Assembly (NCBI RefSeq): GCF_904846225.1
Contig: NZ_CAJGZJ010000010.1
Span: forward strand, 33,043 to 97,042
From: Psychrobacter immobilis
GTDB lineage: Bacteria; Pseudomonadota; Gammaproteobacteria; Pseudomonadales; Moraxellaceae
Length of the DNA stretch: 64,000 nucleotides
Direction: 5' to 3'
Positions 8,870 to 17,988 of this stretch are shown here, piece after piece. The first letter of the stretch is position 1; the number at the start of each line of letters is the position of its first letter. Below the pieces are notes generated by a model, which had not been told where the DNA came from, did not search any database, and saw only the letters and a list, made by a program, of their open reading frames with translations. The position numbers were made by a program, and so were the translations under genes.

Positions 8870-9232
8870 TTATTTTCTCCGGTATTTACCATCACCGTAA
8901 GAGAGTACATTCATCGTAGTCGTGCAAAGCTCACAGCTTATTTTACTCGCAGCAGCTTTCGATAGATCCAGAATTCGACCGCCAATATAGGGGCCTCTAT
9001 CCGTAATTTTTACGATTACGCTTTCATTGGTCTTGTTATTGGTCACTTTCACCCTCGAACCAAACGGCAGGGTTTTATGAGCAGCGGTCATGGCATTCAT
9101 ATTAAAAATACTGCCACTTGCTGTGCGCTTACCATGGAACTTACTACCGTAATAACTGGTATTTGCAGCAAAAACGGTGGTACTTAATAGCAGTGATAAC
9201 GCGACAACCAAAGACTTGATAAAATAAGACAT
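8870..9232 (-). CDS. Secreted RlpA-like double-psi beta-barrel protein
   Basis: This is a 120-residue exported protein. A signal peptide (residues 1-22, ending TVFA) precedes a double-psi beta-barrel domain with SYYGSKFHGKRTASG, FNMNAMTAAHKTLPFGSRVKV and VKITDRGPYIGGRILDLSKAAA, all diagnostic of the RlpA family. RlpA proteins are septal-ring lytic transglycosylases acting on naked glycan. This one lacks a lipobox and a SPOR domain, so it is a minimal periplasmic or secreted form. The DRGP catalytic-site motif is present. A CELC pair near the C-terminus could form a disulfide. Confidence 0.85.
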   Translation of the reverse strand: MSYFIKSLVVALSLLLSTTVFAANTSYYGSKFHGKRTASGSIFNMNAMTAAHKTLPFGSRVKVTNNKTNESVIVKITDRGPYIGGRILDLSKAAASKISCELCTTTMNVLSYGDGKYRRK

Positions 9233-9729
9233 TTAATACCTGTTGACGATTAATGAAATAGACAGATACGCTTGCCTATGCTATCCATATTCCCTATGAG
9301 TATGAATAATCGAGATATTTTACAATAAAGAGCTTGTCGAATTCTTACAGACGTGTAAAAAACTCTCGCGTTCAAATAACTCTTTTATGAATTTAGGATT
9401 ATAAAGATGGCGTATTTATGAGCTCAGAGTTCGGCCGTTCGGCGCGCTCCCCACATCATCAACTCATTATTTCTCCATTTTTGTGCTTAAATGATTCAGT
9501 AAAAATTATCAAAACCTATCTATTTTTATTAATTTAAAGAGTTTAGCAATCTCATTTTTCAACGTATAAGACAAGTTCAGACTACTAATTCTAGGTAATA
9601 AATGAGAAATATTGATTTATATTTACAATATAGAAATATTTTTATAAATTTAGTTACAAAATTGTTGCATTAGGAAAGCTTTAAGATTACTATCCTTCTC
9701 CGAACAAATATTAACTAATGGAGTCACAT
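9233..9729. other. Divergent intergenic region upstream of the Bor-like pair
   Basis: This region is mostly AT-rich with one GC-rich patch at about 9430-9455 containing GTTCGGCCGTTCGGC. A plausible promoter for the Bor-like genes is at 9665-9693. No ORF is supported. Confidence 0.35.
9665..9693 (+). promoter_or_regulatory. Putative sigma70 promoter of the Bor-like pair
   Basis: TTGCAT (9665-9670) and TACTAT (9688-9693) are separated by 17 nt and lie about 37 nt before the first ATG. Both boxes deviate from consensus. Confidence 0.4.
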
Positions 9730-10029
9730 ATGAAGAAAGTTATTGCGGTGGCATTACTGGCTATTCTGACATCAGGATGCGCGACGCAAAACTATTTGGT
9801 TTCGTCACAAGTTGCGCCAAGTACTACTATTGAAGCCGATGCAAGCAAAATGCAGACGTTTTTTGTGAGTGGATTGGGTCAAGAGCAAGAAATCGATGCT
9901 GCCCAAGTGTGTGAAGGCAAAGACAACGTTGCCAGTATTCAAACTAAAAGCAACTTTGTAAACGTTGTATTGGGCCTTGTTTCATATGGCATTTATACTC
10001 CTCGTCAAATAAGTGTTTATTGCAAATAA
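9730..10029 (+). CDS. Bor-family lipoprotein (first of tandem pair)
   Basis: This 99-residue lipoprotein has signal MKKVIAVALLAILTSGC with Cys17 as the lipidation site. The mature part contains TFFVSGLGQEQEIDAAQVC and YGIYTPRQISVYC, which follow the Bor/Iss family pattern (FFVSGIGQ...DAA.IC and LGIYTP...VYC). Lambda Bor and ColV Iss are outer-membrane lipoproteins linked to serum resistance. In an environmental Psychrobacter-like host that role cannot be assumed. The ATG at 9730 has GGAG upstream at good spacing; an in-frame ATG 12 nt earlier does not. The second paralogue begins 12 nt after the stop. Confidence 0.82.
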   Translation: MKKVIAVALLAILTSGCATQNYLVSSQVAPSTTIEADASKMQTFFVSGLGQEQEIDAAQVCEGKDNVASIQTKSNFVNVVLGLVSYGIYTPRQISVYCK

Positions 10030-10041
10030 AGGGCTAATATT

Positions 10042-10335
10042 ATGAAAAAACTAATAACAGCAGCATTGATAGGTTCGGTATTATTAGCATCAGGTTGTGC
10101 CACGCAGACGGCTCTTATTCAGCCAACTCAACAAGTCACTCCAACGTATTCTAAATCACAGACTTTCTTCATATCAGGTATTGGACAGACGCAGTCTGTT
10201 AATGCAGCTGAAGTTTGTGGCGGCGCGGCAAATGTCGCTAAAGTACAAACCATCCAAGCCCCTACAGACGTGGCCTTAAGTGTGGTTACTTTTGGCATTT
10301 ATACGCCTCGTACCGCCAAAGTTTTCTGTAAATAA
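10042..10335 (+). CDS. Bor-family lipoprotein (second of tandem pair)
   Basis: This 97-residue lipoprotein is paralogous to the gene just upstream and is almost certainly co-transcribed with it. The signal MKKLITAALIGSVLLASGC ends at lipidated Cys19. The family core is present as TFFISGIGQTQSVNAAEVC and FGIYTPRTAKVFC. The two mature cysteines align with those of the first copy and probably form a disulfide. The copies share the C-terminal third best and diverge in the linker after the lipid anchor, so the duplication is not recent. Confidence 0.82.
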   Translation: MKKLITAALIGSVLLASGCATQTALIQPTQQVTPTYSKSQTFFISGIGQTQSVNAAEVCGGAANVAKVQTIQAPTDVALSVVTFGIYTPRTAKVFCK

Positions 10336-10380
10336 TAAAGTACTTTATACCTTAAAGGTATTAAAACTATTTGACCAAAA

Positions 10381-10411
10381 AGAGTAAACAGCGACTGTTT
10401 GCTCTTTTTTT
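10381..10411 (+). terminator. Terminator of the Bor-like pair
   Basis: AGAGTAAACAG and CTGTTTGCTCT form an 11-bp stem (one G-T pair) with a CGA loop, followed by seven T. Confidence 0.92.
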
Positions 10412-10624
10412 GTGCCTGTATTAAAAGCACGACCCATTTATTAGCATCCGCCCCAAGATATGACGGTAATATTTATATCACTGTATTGGTTTTTTTATTG
10501 CTATCATGATGAGTAGCGTATAGTCATCACTGGTTAAGTCGCGGACCATCATGTCTCCATACCATATCGTTTAGAATTGGCAAACCGATATCACTAATAT
10601 GTTTTTATTTTGAGGAAAAATACC

Positions 10625-11644
10625 ATGGCAGAGAAAAACTACTATGACATTTTAGGGGTTAAAAAAGACGCCTCAGACGCTGATATCAAAAAGAAATACC
10701 GTAAGCTCGTTCGTCAGTATCACCCTGATGTTAGCGATCATCCAGACGCGGATAATAAGATTGCCGAAATTAACAACGCTTATGAGACCATCAGAGATAA
10801 AGACAAGCGTGCTGAATATGATGCCCTATTAAATAATCCGTTTGCAGGACAAAGTGGTGCGGGTGGTTTTGGTGGACAGGCTGGCGCCGGACAAAGCGGT
10901 TTTCGCTGGGAAGATATGAAAGATCAGTTCGGTGATGGTGAGGCATTTGGTGAAGGTGGTTTCCGTTTCGATGATATTTTTTCAGCGTTTGGTCGCGGTG
11001 CCCGAGGATCAACCAATGGGCAAGCAGGTGGACAATCACAGCGTGGCGGCTTTGATCAATTTGGTGGTGGTTTTGGCACGCAAGACAGCAAAGGTCAAGA
11101 TCAACATGCAGAGATTACGGTTGATTTGGCCTCAGTCTATAATGGCGATGACTATAGTATTAAACTAAATGTGCCAGTTCGTCAGATTAATGGCGGCGTA
11201 GAATATGACAACAAAACACTTAAAATTAAAATTCCTAAAGGTATCACTGACGGTAAACAAATACGCTTGACTGGACAAGGTGCGGCGGGCAGTGGCGGTG
11301 GTAAAAACGGCGATTTATTCTTAAAGGTAAAAATCAGCCACGCCAATAACATCCGTATCGAAGGTGCTGATGTTTATCAAACGGTGAATATAGCACCATG
11401 GGAAGCGGCACTGGGTGAAAAAATTAATCTGAGTACGCCAGCAGGTACGCTTGGTGTGACTATTCCTAAAAACAGTAAATCTGGTAGCAACTTACGCTTA
11501 AAAGGTAAGGGAATCCCTGCCAAGCAAGCGGGTGATTTGTATTTAACCTTGAACATTGTTAACCCTGATATCAGTACCGAGGCGGCTACCCAAGCATATG
11601 AGCAGCTCAAACAAGCTTTTGCTGATACTAATATTGATCGTTAA
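10625..11644 (+). CDS. cbpA: Curved DNA-binding protein / DnaJ-class co-chaperone CbpA
   Basis: CbpA is a type II Hsp40 that stimulates DnaK and can bind curved DNA. The 339-residue protein has a J domain (residues 1-70) with the HPD motif at 33-35 (RQYHPDVSD). A long Gly/Phe-rich region (about 75-150) follows, then two DnaJ C-terminal beta domains (VDLASVYNGDD onward and ISTPAGTLGVTIPK). There is no CxxCxGxG zinc finger, which separates it from DnaJ. The ATG at 10625 has GAGGAAAAA upstream; the in-frame start 15 nt earlier does not fit. cbpM follows 114 nt later, which strengthens the CbpA call. Confidence 0.92.
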   Translation: MAEKNYYDILGVKKDASDADIKKKYRKLVRQYHPDVSDHPDADNKIAEINNAYETIRDKDKRAEYDALLNNPFAGQSGAGGFGGQAGAGQSGFRWEDMKDQFGDGEAFGEGGFRFDDIFSAFGRGARGSTNGQAGGQSQRGGFDQFGGGFGTQDSKGQDQHAEITVDLASVYNGDDYSIKLNVPVRQINGGVEYDNKTLKIKIPKGITDGKQIRLTGQGAAGSGGGKNGDLFLKVKISHANNIRIEGADVYQTVNIAPWEAALGEKINLSTPAGTLGVTIPKNSKSGSNLRLKGKGIPAKQAGDLYLTLNIVNPDISTEAATQAYEQLKQAFADTNIDR

Positions 11645-11758
11645 TGGCTATCCTTACTTAATCACCGCAATAGCTATTAAGCACAGCCAGAAACCACTGT
11701 AATAGAGATGAAGACCATACGATAACGATGAAATAAAGCGCAAACGAGGATAATAGTT

Positions 11759-12079
11759 ATGAAACACTCGCCAGAATTTACCGACATTATCATGAGCTTA
11801 GATGAGCTAGTATCTACCTGTGGCCAAGAGCGTCAATGGGTCATCGAATTAATTGAAGAAAATATTATTGAATACGATGTACCAGAGCGTGAGCAGTTCA
11901 CTGGCTATCAGCTGACGACCGTGCGCCGTGCTTCACGACTCAGTCGCGACTTTGATGCCAGCGTCCCAGCGATTGGTTTGATACTTGAGTTATTAGATGA
12001 GCTCGAACAGTTACGCCAACTTAAACGCCAGCTCGACCAAAAAACACCAGTGATTGAAGTAGATATTCACAGTTTGTAA
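11759..12079 (+). CDS. cbpM: Chaperone modulator CbpM
   Basis: CbpM binds the J domain of CbpA and inhibits its co-chaperone and DNA-binding activity. The 106-residue protein begins with a MerR-like helix-turn-helix segment (SLDELVSTCGQERQWVIELIEE). It continues with YQLTTVRRASRLSRDFDASVPAIGLILELLDELEQLRQ, the CbpM signature, and ends in a leucine-rich coiled region. It is coupled to cbpA on the same strand. The palindromic element begins directly after its stop codon. Confidence 0.9.
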   Translation: MKHSPEFTDIIMSLDELVSTCGQERQWVIELIEENIIEYDVPEREQFTGYQLTTVRRASRLSRDFDASVPAIGLILELLDELEQLRQLKRQLDQKTPVIEVDIHSL

Positions 12080-12218
12080 TGTAGTCAGTGAAAAGTAGTA
12101 TCGATACATCACGCACTGCTGAAATCAATTTTCTTGCTGGCTGTTGTGTCTGCGCAGACAGAGGCGGCAAAAATTGATTTCAGCATTACTGTAGTGCTTT
12201 TAAGAGTTTTTGACTATA
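12080..12218 (+). repeat. Palindromic interspersed element, copy 3
   Basis: This is a 139-bp copy starting at the base after the cbpM TAA. The ends are TGTAGTCAGTG and TTTTTGACTATA. The inner arms at 12118-12132 and 12170-12184 are a perfect 15-bp inverted repeat. The core is partly diverged (CTTGCTGGCTGTTGTGTCTG) but GCGCAGACAGAGGCGGC is intact. It is in + orientation like copy 1. Its left flank (GTATCGATACATCA) is shared, reversed, with the right flank of copy 6 and the fragment near 14000. Confidence 0.82.
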
Positions 12219-12245
12219 GCCAAATAATGACAGAGGACAGACAAT

Positions 12246-12270
12246 AAAAAAGAGCCAAGTGGCTCTTTTT
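12246..12270. terminator. Bidirectional terminator between cbpM and the MFS gene
   Basis: AAAAAGAGCC and GGCTCTTTTT form a compact stem with an AAGT loop and T-runs on both strands, between two convergent genes. Confidence 0.9.
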
Positions 12271-12354
12271 TATGTTGATAAATGACCAAAAATAACTGAT
12301 CTACGTTGATACTTAAGCGAGTGTATTCGCCTTTAGGTCGTAGCGTTTCGATTC

Positions 12355-13542
12355 TTAGCTCGAAACAAACCCATTTTTTTTAGCTGACCACACTATTGAC
12401 AGCCCTAATAATGCAAGCGCAAGTACTGCCCACGGAAATGATACCGCTCCAATGCGGTGCAATAGTATCGCACCTGCCACCCCACCACCGGCTATCGCTA
12501 GGTTAAATATGGTCACAAACATAGACTGTGCAACATCAGTGTTATCGCCGGCGGCTCCTGCAAGCGCCGTTTGTAGCAGTATTGGTGCACCGCCAAAGGT
12601 AAGTCCCCATATGGCTATGCCCACTAGAACGATAGCTGTGGAACCACCAGAGAAACCCAATACTAACGCGGCTATCGCAAACGCACTCAGACTTATCAAA
12701 GCCATTAATCGTAGCCAGTTGTCTACTAACAGCCCCGTCAGCCAAATTCCTACTATGGCAGCAATGCCGAACAACAGTAATACAGCATCCACTCGCTGTG
12801 CCAGCCCGACCGATGCCAAAAAGGGCTCGATGTAAGTATAAAGAAGGTTGTGAGCAGTTATCCAAACGAATAAGGTTAGCAATACGGGGCGAATACCTGG
12901 TATCAAAAAAATGTGCCGGAGTGACAGGCGCTGTTTTTCGGACTGACCGCTAAAGTCCGGTACCGCCAGACGCACCCAGATTAACAATAGCAATGTTAAC
13001 GCTGATATGATCCAAAATACCCCGCGCCAGTCAAATAATAGACCTAACCATGTGCCTAAAGGGACGCCAACGGCCAGCGCAATCGGCTGACCCACGCCCG
13101 TTATTGCTAATGCGCGTCCCCGCATATTGTCTGCCACCATGCGCAAGGTATAGCCGGGTAGTAATCCCCATATCACGCCAGCTGCCATTCCTGCCGCAAA
13201 GCGTGCCACTATAATGATTTCGTAGCTGCTCGACAAGGCGGTAATAACATTGAACACCAATAGGCTACCGACTGCCAATAAGAATAATCGGCGGCGATTC
13301 CAACTACGAGTGGAAGCAATAATTGGGATAACGGCTAATACAGCGCCTAGCGCATAAAAAGTGATCAACTGGCCTGCTAGCGCTTTAGAAACGCCTAAGG
13401 CCTCGCTAATTTGTGGTAGCAAACCAGCTGGCATGGTTTCGGTCATGATAGCGAGGAAGCCTGCTAATGTGAATGCCAGCAGCTGCCAAATAGGTAGACT
13501 TGAGGTATTAAGCTCAGATTTTTTAGATTCGTCGATGTTCAT
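12355..13542 (-). CDS. MFS transporter, AraJ-like drug/sugar efflux (DHA1) family
   Basis: This 395-residue inner-membrane protein has about 12 hydrophobic helices and a short hydrophilic N-terminus. The first helix contains FLAIMTETMPAGLLPQISEALGVS, characteristic of the AraJ/YdhP-type DHA1 exporters. The loop between helices 2 and 3 has the MFS pattern (STRSWNRRRLFLLAVG). Helix 5 has the antiporter-like GVGQPIALAVGVPLGTWLG motif C variant. The substrate cannot be inferred from sequence. The gene stands alone, and its upstream neighbour sstT is on the same strand about 600 bp away. Confidence 0.82.
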   Translation of the reverse strand: MNIDESKKSELNTSSLPIWQLLAFTLAGFLAIMTETMPAGLLPQISEALGVSKALAGQLITFYALGAVLAVIPIIASTRSWNRRRLFLLAVGSLLVFNVITALSSSYEIIIVARFAAGMAAGVIWGLLPGYTLRMVADNMRGRALAITGVGQPIALAVGVPLGTWLGLLFDWRGVFWIISALTLLLLIWVRLAVPDFSGQSEKQRLSLRHIFLIPGIRPVLLTLFVWITAHNLLYTYIEPFLASVGLAQRVDAVLLLFGIAAIVGIWLTGLLVDNWLRLMALISLSAFAIAALVLGFSGGSTAIVLVGIAIWGLTFGGAPILLQTALAGAAGDNTDVAQSMFVTIFNLAIAGGGVAGAILLHRIGAVSFPWAVLALALLGLSIVWSAKKNGFVSS

Positions 13543-13969
13543 ATTAATTTCTTTTAATAATAGGTAAAACCCCTGTCCATAAATGGCTAGGGTATTCTTG
13601 TATTTTGAGTATTTATCGATAGATGCGGTTAAGCACCAAAACTGATGGTGAAAAAGTTAAGGCTACAAAGGTGACTGTGAAATAGATCGAGTGGTGCAAC
13701 TAGGCTCTGTCATCAATTAGCACACTTAATCATTTAGTGGTCTTAAAATGGCTAAATTTTGCCAAACATCGTCAAATAATTGGTTAATATCTCGATATTA
13801 TCTGCGTTATTTTCCTTGTTTGACGGCAATTTATCTCATTCTAAGCCTCACAATCTAAATGATGACACGCCCTAGATTCTAAAAGAGATGTGCAGTATAA
13901 CTGTGTTTTTAAAGCATGCTTATGATGCTATGTACCGTTTTGTTAAGCTCAAAATTTTTAATGAAACCG

Positions 13970-14028
13970 CAATTTACACCAGTGCTATCTGATTATTGAT
14001 GTATCGATTTAACTTTTCACTGACTATA
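13970..14028 (-). repeat. Partial palindromic element (right half)
   Basis: The sequence from AATTTACACCAGTGCTATCTG through GATGTATCGATTTAACTTTT to GACTATA matches the right half of copy 6 closely. The core and left half are absent or unrecognisable, so it looks like a decayed or truncated copy. Confidence 0.7.
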
Positions 14029-14090
14029 TTATCAAATGGTCATTGACTCAATCATATTTCAAGAATAGACGGGCAAATTTTGGACACATA

Positions 14091-14114
14091 AAAAGGGCAA
14101 CGATTGCCCTTTTT
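14091..14114. terminator. Terminator of sstT
   Basis: AAAAGGGCAA and TTGCCCTTTTT form a 10-bp stem around CGA, 23 nt past the sstT stop codon on the minus strand. Confidence 0.9.
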
Positions 14115-14136
14115 GTTTATGAAGTTTTTTTAACCA

Positions 14137-15339
14137 TTAACGCGAATACTTGGGATCCGCTGCTGCCGTGAATAACACATCCGTCGATGAGTTCAGAGCA
14201 GTTTCTGCTGAGTCTTGAATCACACCGATGATAAAGCCAATTGCGACCACTTGCATGGCGATGTCGTTTGGAATATTAAACAGACTAGCGGCAAGAGGGA
14301 TTAGCAGCAATGAACCGCCAGCAACACCAGAGGCACCGCACGCACTAATTGTTGCAACCAGACTCAATAACAGTGCTGACGCAAAGGTCACTTCGATACC
14401 AAGCGTATGTGCTGCGGCAAGCGTCAACACGTTAATAGTGATTGCCGCGCCCGCCATATTAATCGTCGCACCCAGTGGAATCGTTACCGAATATGTGTCT
14501 TCATGTAGACCCAGTTTGCGAGCAAGGTTCATGTTGACGGGAATGTTGGCTGCCGAACTACGGGTAAAAAATGCCGTAATCCCTGATTCACGCAAACATC
14601 TGAATACCAATGGATAAGGGTTTTTGCCTGTTTTGACAAGGACAATGATAGGATTGGCGACTAAAGCGATAAACAGCATACAACCGATCAGTACCATCAA
14701 AATCCGCGCATAACCAGCTAAAGACGCAAAGCCTGTCTCAGCCACCGTATTGGCGACCAACCCCAAGATACCGAAAGGCGCTAAGGCAATAACCCATTTC
14801 ACTACTTGTGAGATCGCATCAGAAAAGTCACTGACCACCGTACGCGCCGTGTCGCTGGCCTGACGCAGGGCAAAACCGATGATGATTGCCCACGCCAAAA
14901 TACCAATATAGTTGGCTTCAGCGATTGCATTGACAGGGTTTGCGACCAGATTCATCAGTAAGTTGGTCAACACTTCTTTTAGGCCTGCTGGTGGTACTTG
15001 CTCAATCGTAGCGTTTACTAGCACCAACTCGGTTGGGAACAAAGAGCTTGCCATGACTGCGGTGAGTGCGGCCAAAAAAGTGCCGAACATATACATAATC
15101 AGCACTGGTTTGACATAAACTTCATTGCCACTGCGGTGTTGACTAATGGCTGCCATGACCAAAACAAAGACCAATACTGGGGCAACTGCTTTTAAGGCAC
15201 CCACAAATAGCGTCCCTAATAAACCCAATGCAATACCGATGCTTGGTGCGAGCCAACCAATCAACACGCCCAATATTAAACCGATAATAATTAGTGGCAC
15301 CAGTCCTATACGCTGATACATCGCAATCAATGAACGCAT
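14137..15339 (-). CDS. sstT: Serine/threonine:sodium symporter SstT
   Basis: SstT imports L-serine and L-threonine with Na+ and belongs to the dicarboxylate/amino acid:cation symporter (DAACS) family. The 400-residue protein is strongly hydrophobic. It carries [22 protein letters not shown] (the serine-rich re-entrant loop) and [26 protein letters not shown] (the NMAGA segment), both typical of DAACS transporters. The N-terminus [18 protein letters not shown] and the length match SstT rather than GltP or DctA. It is monocistronic with a good terminator. Confidence 0.93.
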   Translation of the reverse strand: MRSLIAMYQRIGLVPLIIIGLILGVLIGWLAPSIGIALGLLGTLFVGALKAVAPVLVFVLVMAAISQHRSGNEVYVKPVLIMYMFGTFLAALTAVMASSLFPTELVLVNATIEQVPPAGLKEVLTNLLMNLVANPVNAIAEANYIGILAWAIIIGFALRQASDTARTVVSDFSDAISQVVKWVIALAPFGILGLVANTVAETGFASLAGYARILMVLIGCMLFIALVANPIIVLVKTGKNPYPLVFRCLRESGITAFFTRSSAANIPVNMNLARKLGLHEDTYSVTIPLGATINMAGAAITINVLTLAAAHTLGIEVTFASALLLSLVATISACGASGVAGGSLLLIPLAASLFNIPNDIAMQVVAIGFIIGVIQDSAETALNSSTDVLFTAAADPKYSR

Positions 15340-15548
15340 CTATACACCTTCGACTTAGTTAGTAAATGACATTTGTAATGAAAACAAAAAAACAATCGAA
15401 GGATAGTAGCATTTTTTAGGATGAGCGCCTACCTTTAAACCACCTCTATATGGGCTCATAGGGCGAAGAGAAATGCGCAATATTAAAAAAAACAAGATTA
15501 GGAAGGTTAGCAGGTTTTTTATCGCTAGAAATCAAGAATGTTTATGGA

Positions 15549-16019
15549 TTAGACGTTAAAGTGGGTTAACTCATAGCCCAATTGTTGATAGCTTTTATAC
15601 TTATGACGACCTTGTTGCACGCTGTTAGAGTCAGGTTTGATTGGCTCAAGAATCCGAGTAGGTTGTGCGTTATTGGTCGCTGCCATAAAGTGAGTAACAG
15701 GATGTGAGGTAGTATTAATAACAATACCTTTAAAATCGGCTGGCATATAACTGCCGAGCAAGACAGGTGCCGCCACTTCATTATTAATAGGATGAGTGGC
15801 AACGTCAGTGCCAGCGCCCAAAAGGCGTTGATGCGGTATAAAGCTGACGGCCTCTTGTGCCCATAGTGCCTCATCAAACGTCGACAGCAATGCCTCATCT
15901 TCAATGAGAATCAGCACTGACTGTGTGCTTTTGTTGAGCGCCGTTTGGGTCAGCTGACAAATAAAGCCCAAGAAATCTTGGGCTTTACTTTCGCTTAAAA
16001 CATAAAAGCTAATATTCAT
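15549..16019 (-). CDS. holC: DNA polymerase III subunit chi
   Basis: HolC links the clamp loader to single-stranded DNA-binding protein. The 156-residue protein starts MNISFYVLSESKAQDFLGFICQLTQ, like family members (xxFYxL, then a helix). It has HQRLLGAGTD and APVLLGSYMPADFKGIVINTT, matching the VLLG...P...D.LINL region of chi. It lies just downstream of pepA on the same strand, the usual proteobacterial pepA-holC arrangement. Sequence similarity in the middle is weak, so context contributes to the call. Confidence 0.82.
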   Translation of the reverse strand: MNISFYVLSESKAQDFLGFICQLTQTALNKSTQSVLILIEDEALLSTFDEALWAQEAVSFIPHQRLLGAGTDVATHPINNEVAAPVLLGSYMPADFKGIVINTTSHPVTHFMAATNNAQPTRILEPIKPDSNSVQQGRHKYKSYQQLGYELTHFNV

Positions 16020-16037
16020 AAATTGATATTCATAAAT
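16012..16037. repeat. Short tandem duplication at the holC start
   Basis: ATATTCATAAAT occurs twice with a 14-nt period, the first copy spanning the holC initiation codon (minus strand). It adds a second in-frame-looking ATG context upstream. Confidence 0.6.
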
Positions 16038-16055
16038 GGGTTTTTTATCAACAAA

Positions 16056-16091
16056 CTATGTCATATCTGCGCTCTATGTCATATCTGCGCT
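16056..16091. repeat. 18-bp tandem duplication at the pepA stop codon
   Basis: CTATGTCATATCTGCGCT occurs twice in direct tandem. The inner copy contains the pepA termination codon (TAG on the minus strand at 16074-16076), so the outer copy is a duplicate of the last codons and stop. Confidence 0.85.
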
Positions 16092-17732
16092 GTTTTTTAG
16101 ATATTGCATAAATAGCGGTACCGGACGACCAGTTGCTGCTTTGTCTGAACCTGAACTCCATGCTGTGCCAGCGATGTCTAGATGCGCCCAAGCTTGACCT
16201 TCTTCGATGAAGCGAGACAAGAAGCATGCGGCCGTTATAGATCCTCCCGCTTTACCACCAATGTTTTGCAGATCAGCGATAGGCGATTCTATCTGCGATT
16301 GGTACTCGTCATCCATCGGCATATGCCAGATGAGATCGCCTGATAGATTGCTGGCATTTTCAAGATCAAACAATACATCTTCGTCATTACTATAAACGGC
16401 TGAACGTATATGACCCAAAGCAACCACACAAGCACCCGTCAATGTTGCCACATCAATAATGGCTTTTGGCTGATAACGCTTCACGTAGCATAGGGTATCT
16501 GCCAATACTAAACGACCTTCAGCATCCGTGTTCAAGATTTCAACTGACATGCCGTTCATGGCTTTGACGATATCGCCAGGACGAGTGGCATCACCTGATG
16601 GCATGTTTTCGGCGCAAGCAAGCGCACCAACGACGTTGATCGGCAGACGCGATTCACATAATGCTTTAATCGTACCCAATACTGAGGCTGAACCGCCCAT
16701 ATCAAACTTCATCTCATCCATCGCCGCACCGGGCTTGATTGAGATACCGCCTGAGTCAAAGGTCACACCTTTACCCACTAAGACGATAGGCGCGTCAGCA
16801 TTAGCAACTTGGCTAGTGGCATCGCTATTTTTGCTATTCTTTTTAGCCGATTTTTTATTCGGTAGCTTATCAGCCAGCGCTTTTAGACCACCCGTTACTT
16901 TTGCGCTATTGGTAGTCGCTTTATTAGCGTCCGTATTGGCACTGAATGCTGATTTGCCTTGATATTCCATTAGCACCAGCTTACCTTCTTTGGTAGAGCC
17001 TTGCGAGACAGACAAGAAACAACCCATACCCAGCGCTGACATCTCGTCTTCGCCCAATACGGTAACTTTCAATAGGTCAGGATAGGCTTTTGCCAGCGTC
17101 TGCGCTTGTTCTGCCATATAAGCTGGGAAACAAATATTACCCGGCTCGTTAGCGACATCACGAGTGAGGCTTTGACCAGAAAATACTGCTTGAGCAAATA
17201 CTAATGACTCTTGCAACGATTCGTCAGCAAGTAAGTAAATATCGGTTAATACCGGCGTTTTTTGTTCAGACTTATATTTATCAAAACGATAACTTGCCGC
17301 CAATAGATTAAGGGCAAACTGACTAAATTGACTCTCTTCTAACGCATCACTCAAAGCAACGGTAATAGAATCGACACGTTTTTGCGTGCTTTGATAAATG
17401 GTATTAGCAATTTTCTGTAAGACGCTATGGCTAAGCTTATCAAGGTTACCAACACCCACTAACAGCAATTGTACTGGGTTTTGCTTGGTGGTTTTTTTAT
17501 CGCCTGCCAAAGCATAATCAGCCACAGTTTCACAAGCACTGCCTTTAAAATGTGACACTTCGATCAATTGTTCGATGCGCGTTTGGTAATCGCTCAAGGC
17601 CGACTCGGCTACGATGTTTTTCTTATCATCGATCAAAACGACAAGGCATGCCGCATCTTTGCTTTTGGCTTCTTTTTTGAGTATTTTTTTCGTATGCGTC
17701 TCTGGTAAATTTTGTGTTAATTTAATATTCAT
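16074..17732 (-). CDS. pepA: Cytosolic leucyl aminopeptidase PepA
   Basis: PepA is a hexameric two-metal M17 aminopeptidase. In some bacteria it also binds DNA during Xer recombination. The catalytic half has GKGVTFDSGGISIKP (Lys321, Asp326 region), MKFDMGGSASVLG and the M17 signature NTDAEGRL at 401-408. At 552 residues it is about 50 longer than E. coli PepA (503). The extra length is a Lys/Ser/Asn/Ala-rich insert at about 261-314, exactly between the N- and C-terminal domains. The gene precedes holC. An 18-bp tandem duplication covers the stop codon. Confidence 0.94.
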   Translation of the reverse strand: MNIKLTQNLPETHTKKILKKEAKSKDAACLVVLIDDKKNIVAESALSDYQTRIEQLIEVSHFKGSACETVADYALAGDKKTTKQNPVQLLLVGVGNLDKLSHSVLQKIANTIYQSTQKRVDSITVALSDALEESQFSQFALNLLAASYRFDKYKSEQKTPVLTDIYLLADESLQESLVFAQAVFSGQSLTRDVANEPGNICFPAYMAEQAQTLAKAYPDLLKVTVLGEDEMSALGMGCFLSVSQGSTKEGKLVLMEYQGKSAFSANTDANKATTNSAKVTGGLKALADKLPNKKSAKKNSKNSDATSQVANADAPIVLVGKGVTFDSGGISIKPGAAMDEMKFDMGGSASVLGTIKALCESRLPINVVGALACAENMPSGDATRPGDIVKAMNGMSVEILNTDAEGRLVLADTLCYVKRYQPKAIIDVATLTGACVVALGHIRSAVYSNDEDVLFDLENASNLSGDLIWHMPMDDEYQSQIESPIADLQNIGGKAGGSITAACFLSRFIEEGQAWAHLDIAGTAWSSGSDKAATGRPVPLFMQYLKNSADMT

Positions 17733-17988
17733 ATAATTATCCTTATTAGAGTTATGAAATCAGGTCATAAAAAATGCAGCGTTTATTTAATTAATTATGC
17801 CCATTAAATCCTTTGGACTATTACGCCACCGCAATAGTGTAGCATATTGCGAGATGAGTGCGCAGTGAGCAAGGCTTAGGTAATGTGTTCGAACAAGTTT
17901 GCTAAGCCAGTTTACGTTTAACGGCGTGATTAAGTGTTAGTTTTTTATTATATCGTTCATGGATGCAAAGAATGATGAGGCTAATAAA

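Larger units (their letters stand above)
13543..14136. other. 594-bp intergenic region upstream of the MFS gene
   Basis: This holds a half copy of the palindromic element (13970-14028) and the sstT terminator (14091-14114). A dyad AAGCATGCTTATGATGC at about 13912 is visible. No ORF is supported. Confidence 0.4.

Noticed and set aside
9425..9460. GC-rich patch with GTTCGGCC/GTTCGGC repeat
   Set aside because: Too short to call a site or structure and not repeated elsewhere in the window.
9730..10335. Bor-like genes as a prophage remnant
   Set aside because: No other phage genes, integrase or att repeats are visible in the surrounding sequence.
10625..11644. Annotation as DnaJ
   Set aside because: The zinc-finger repeats are missing and cbpM follows, so CbpA is the better call.
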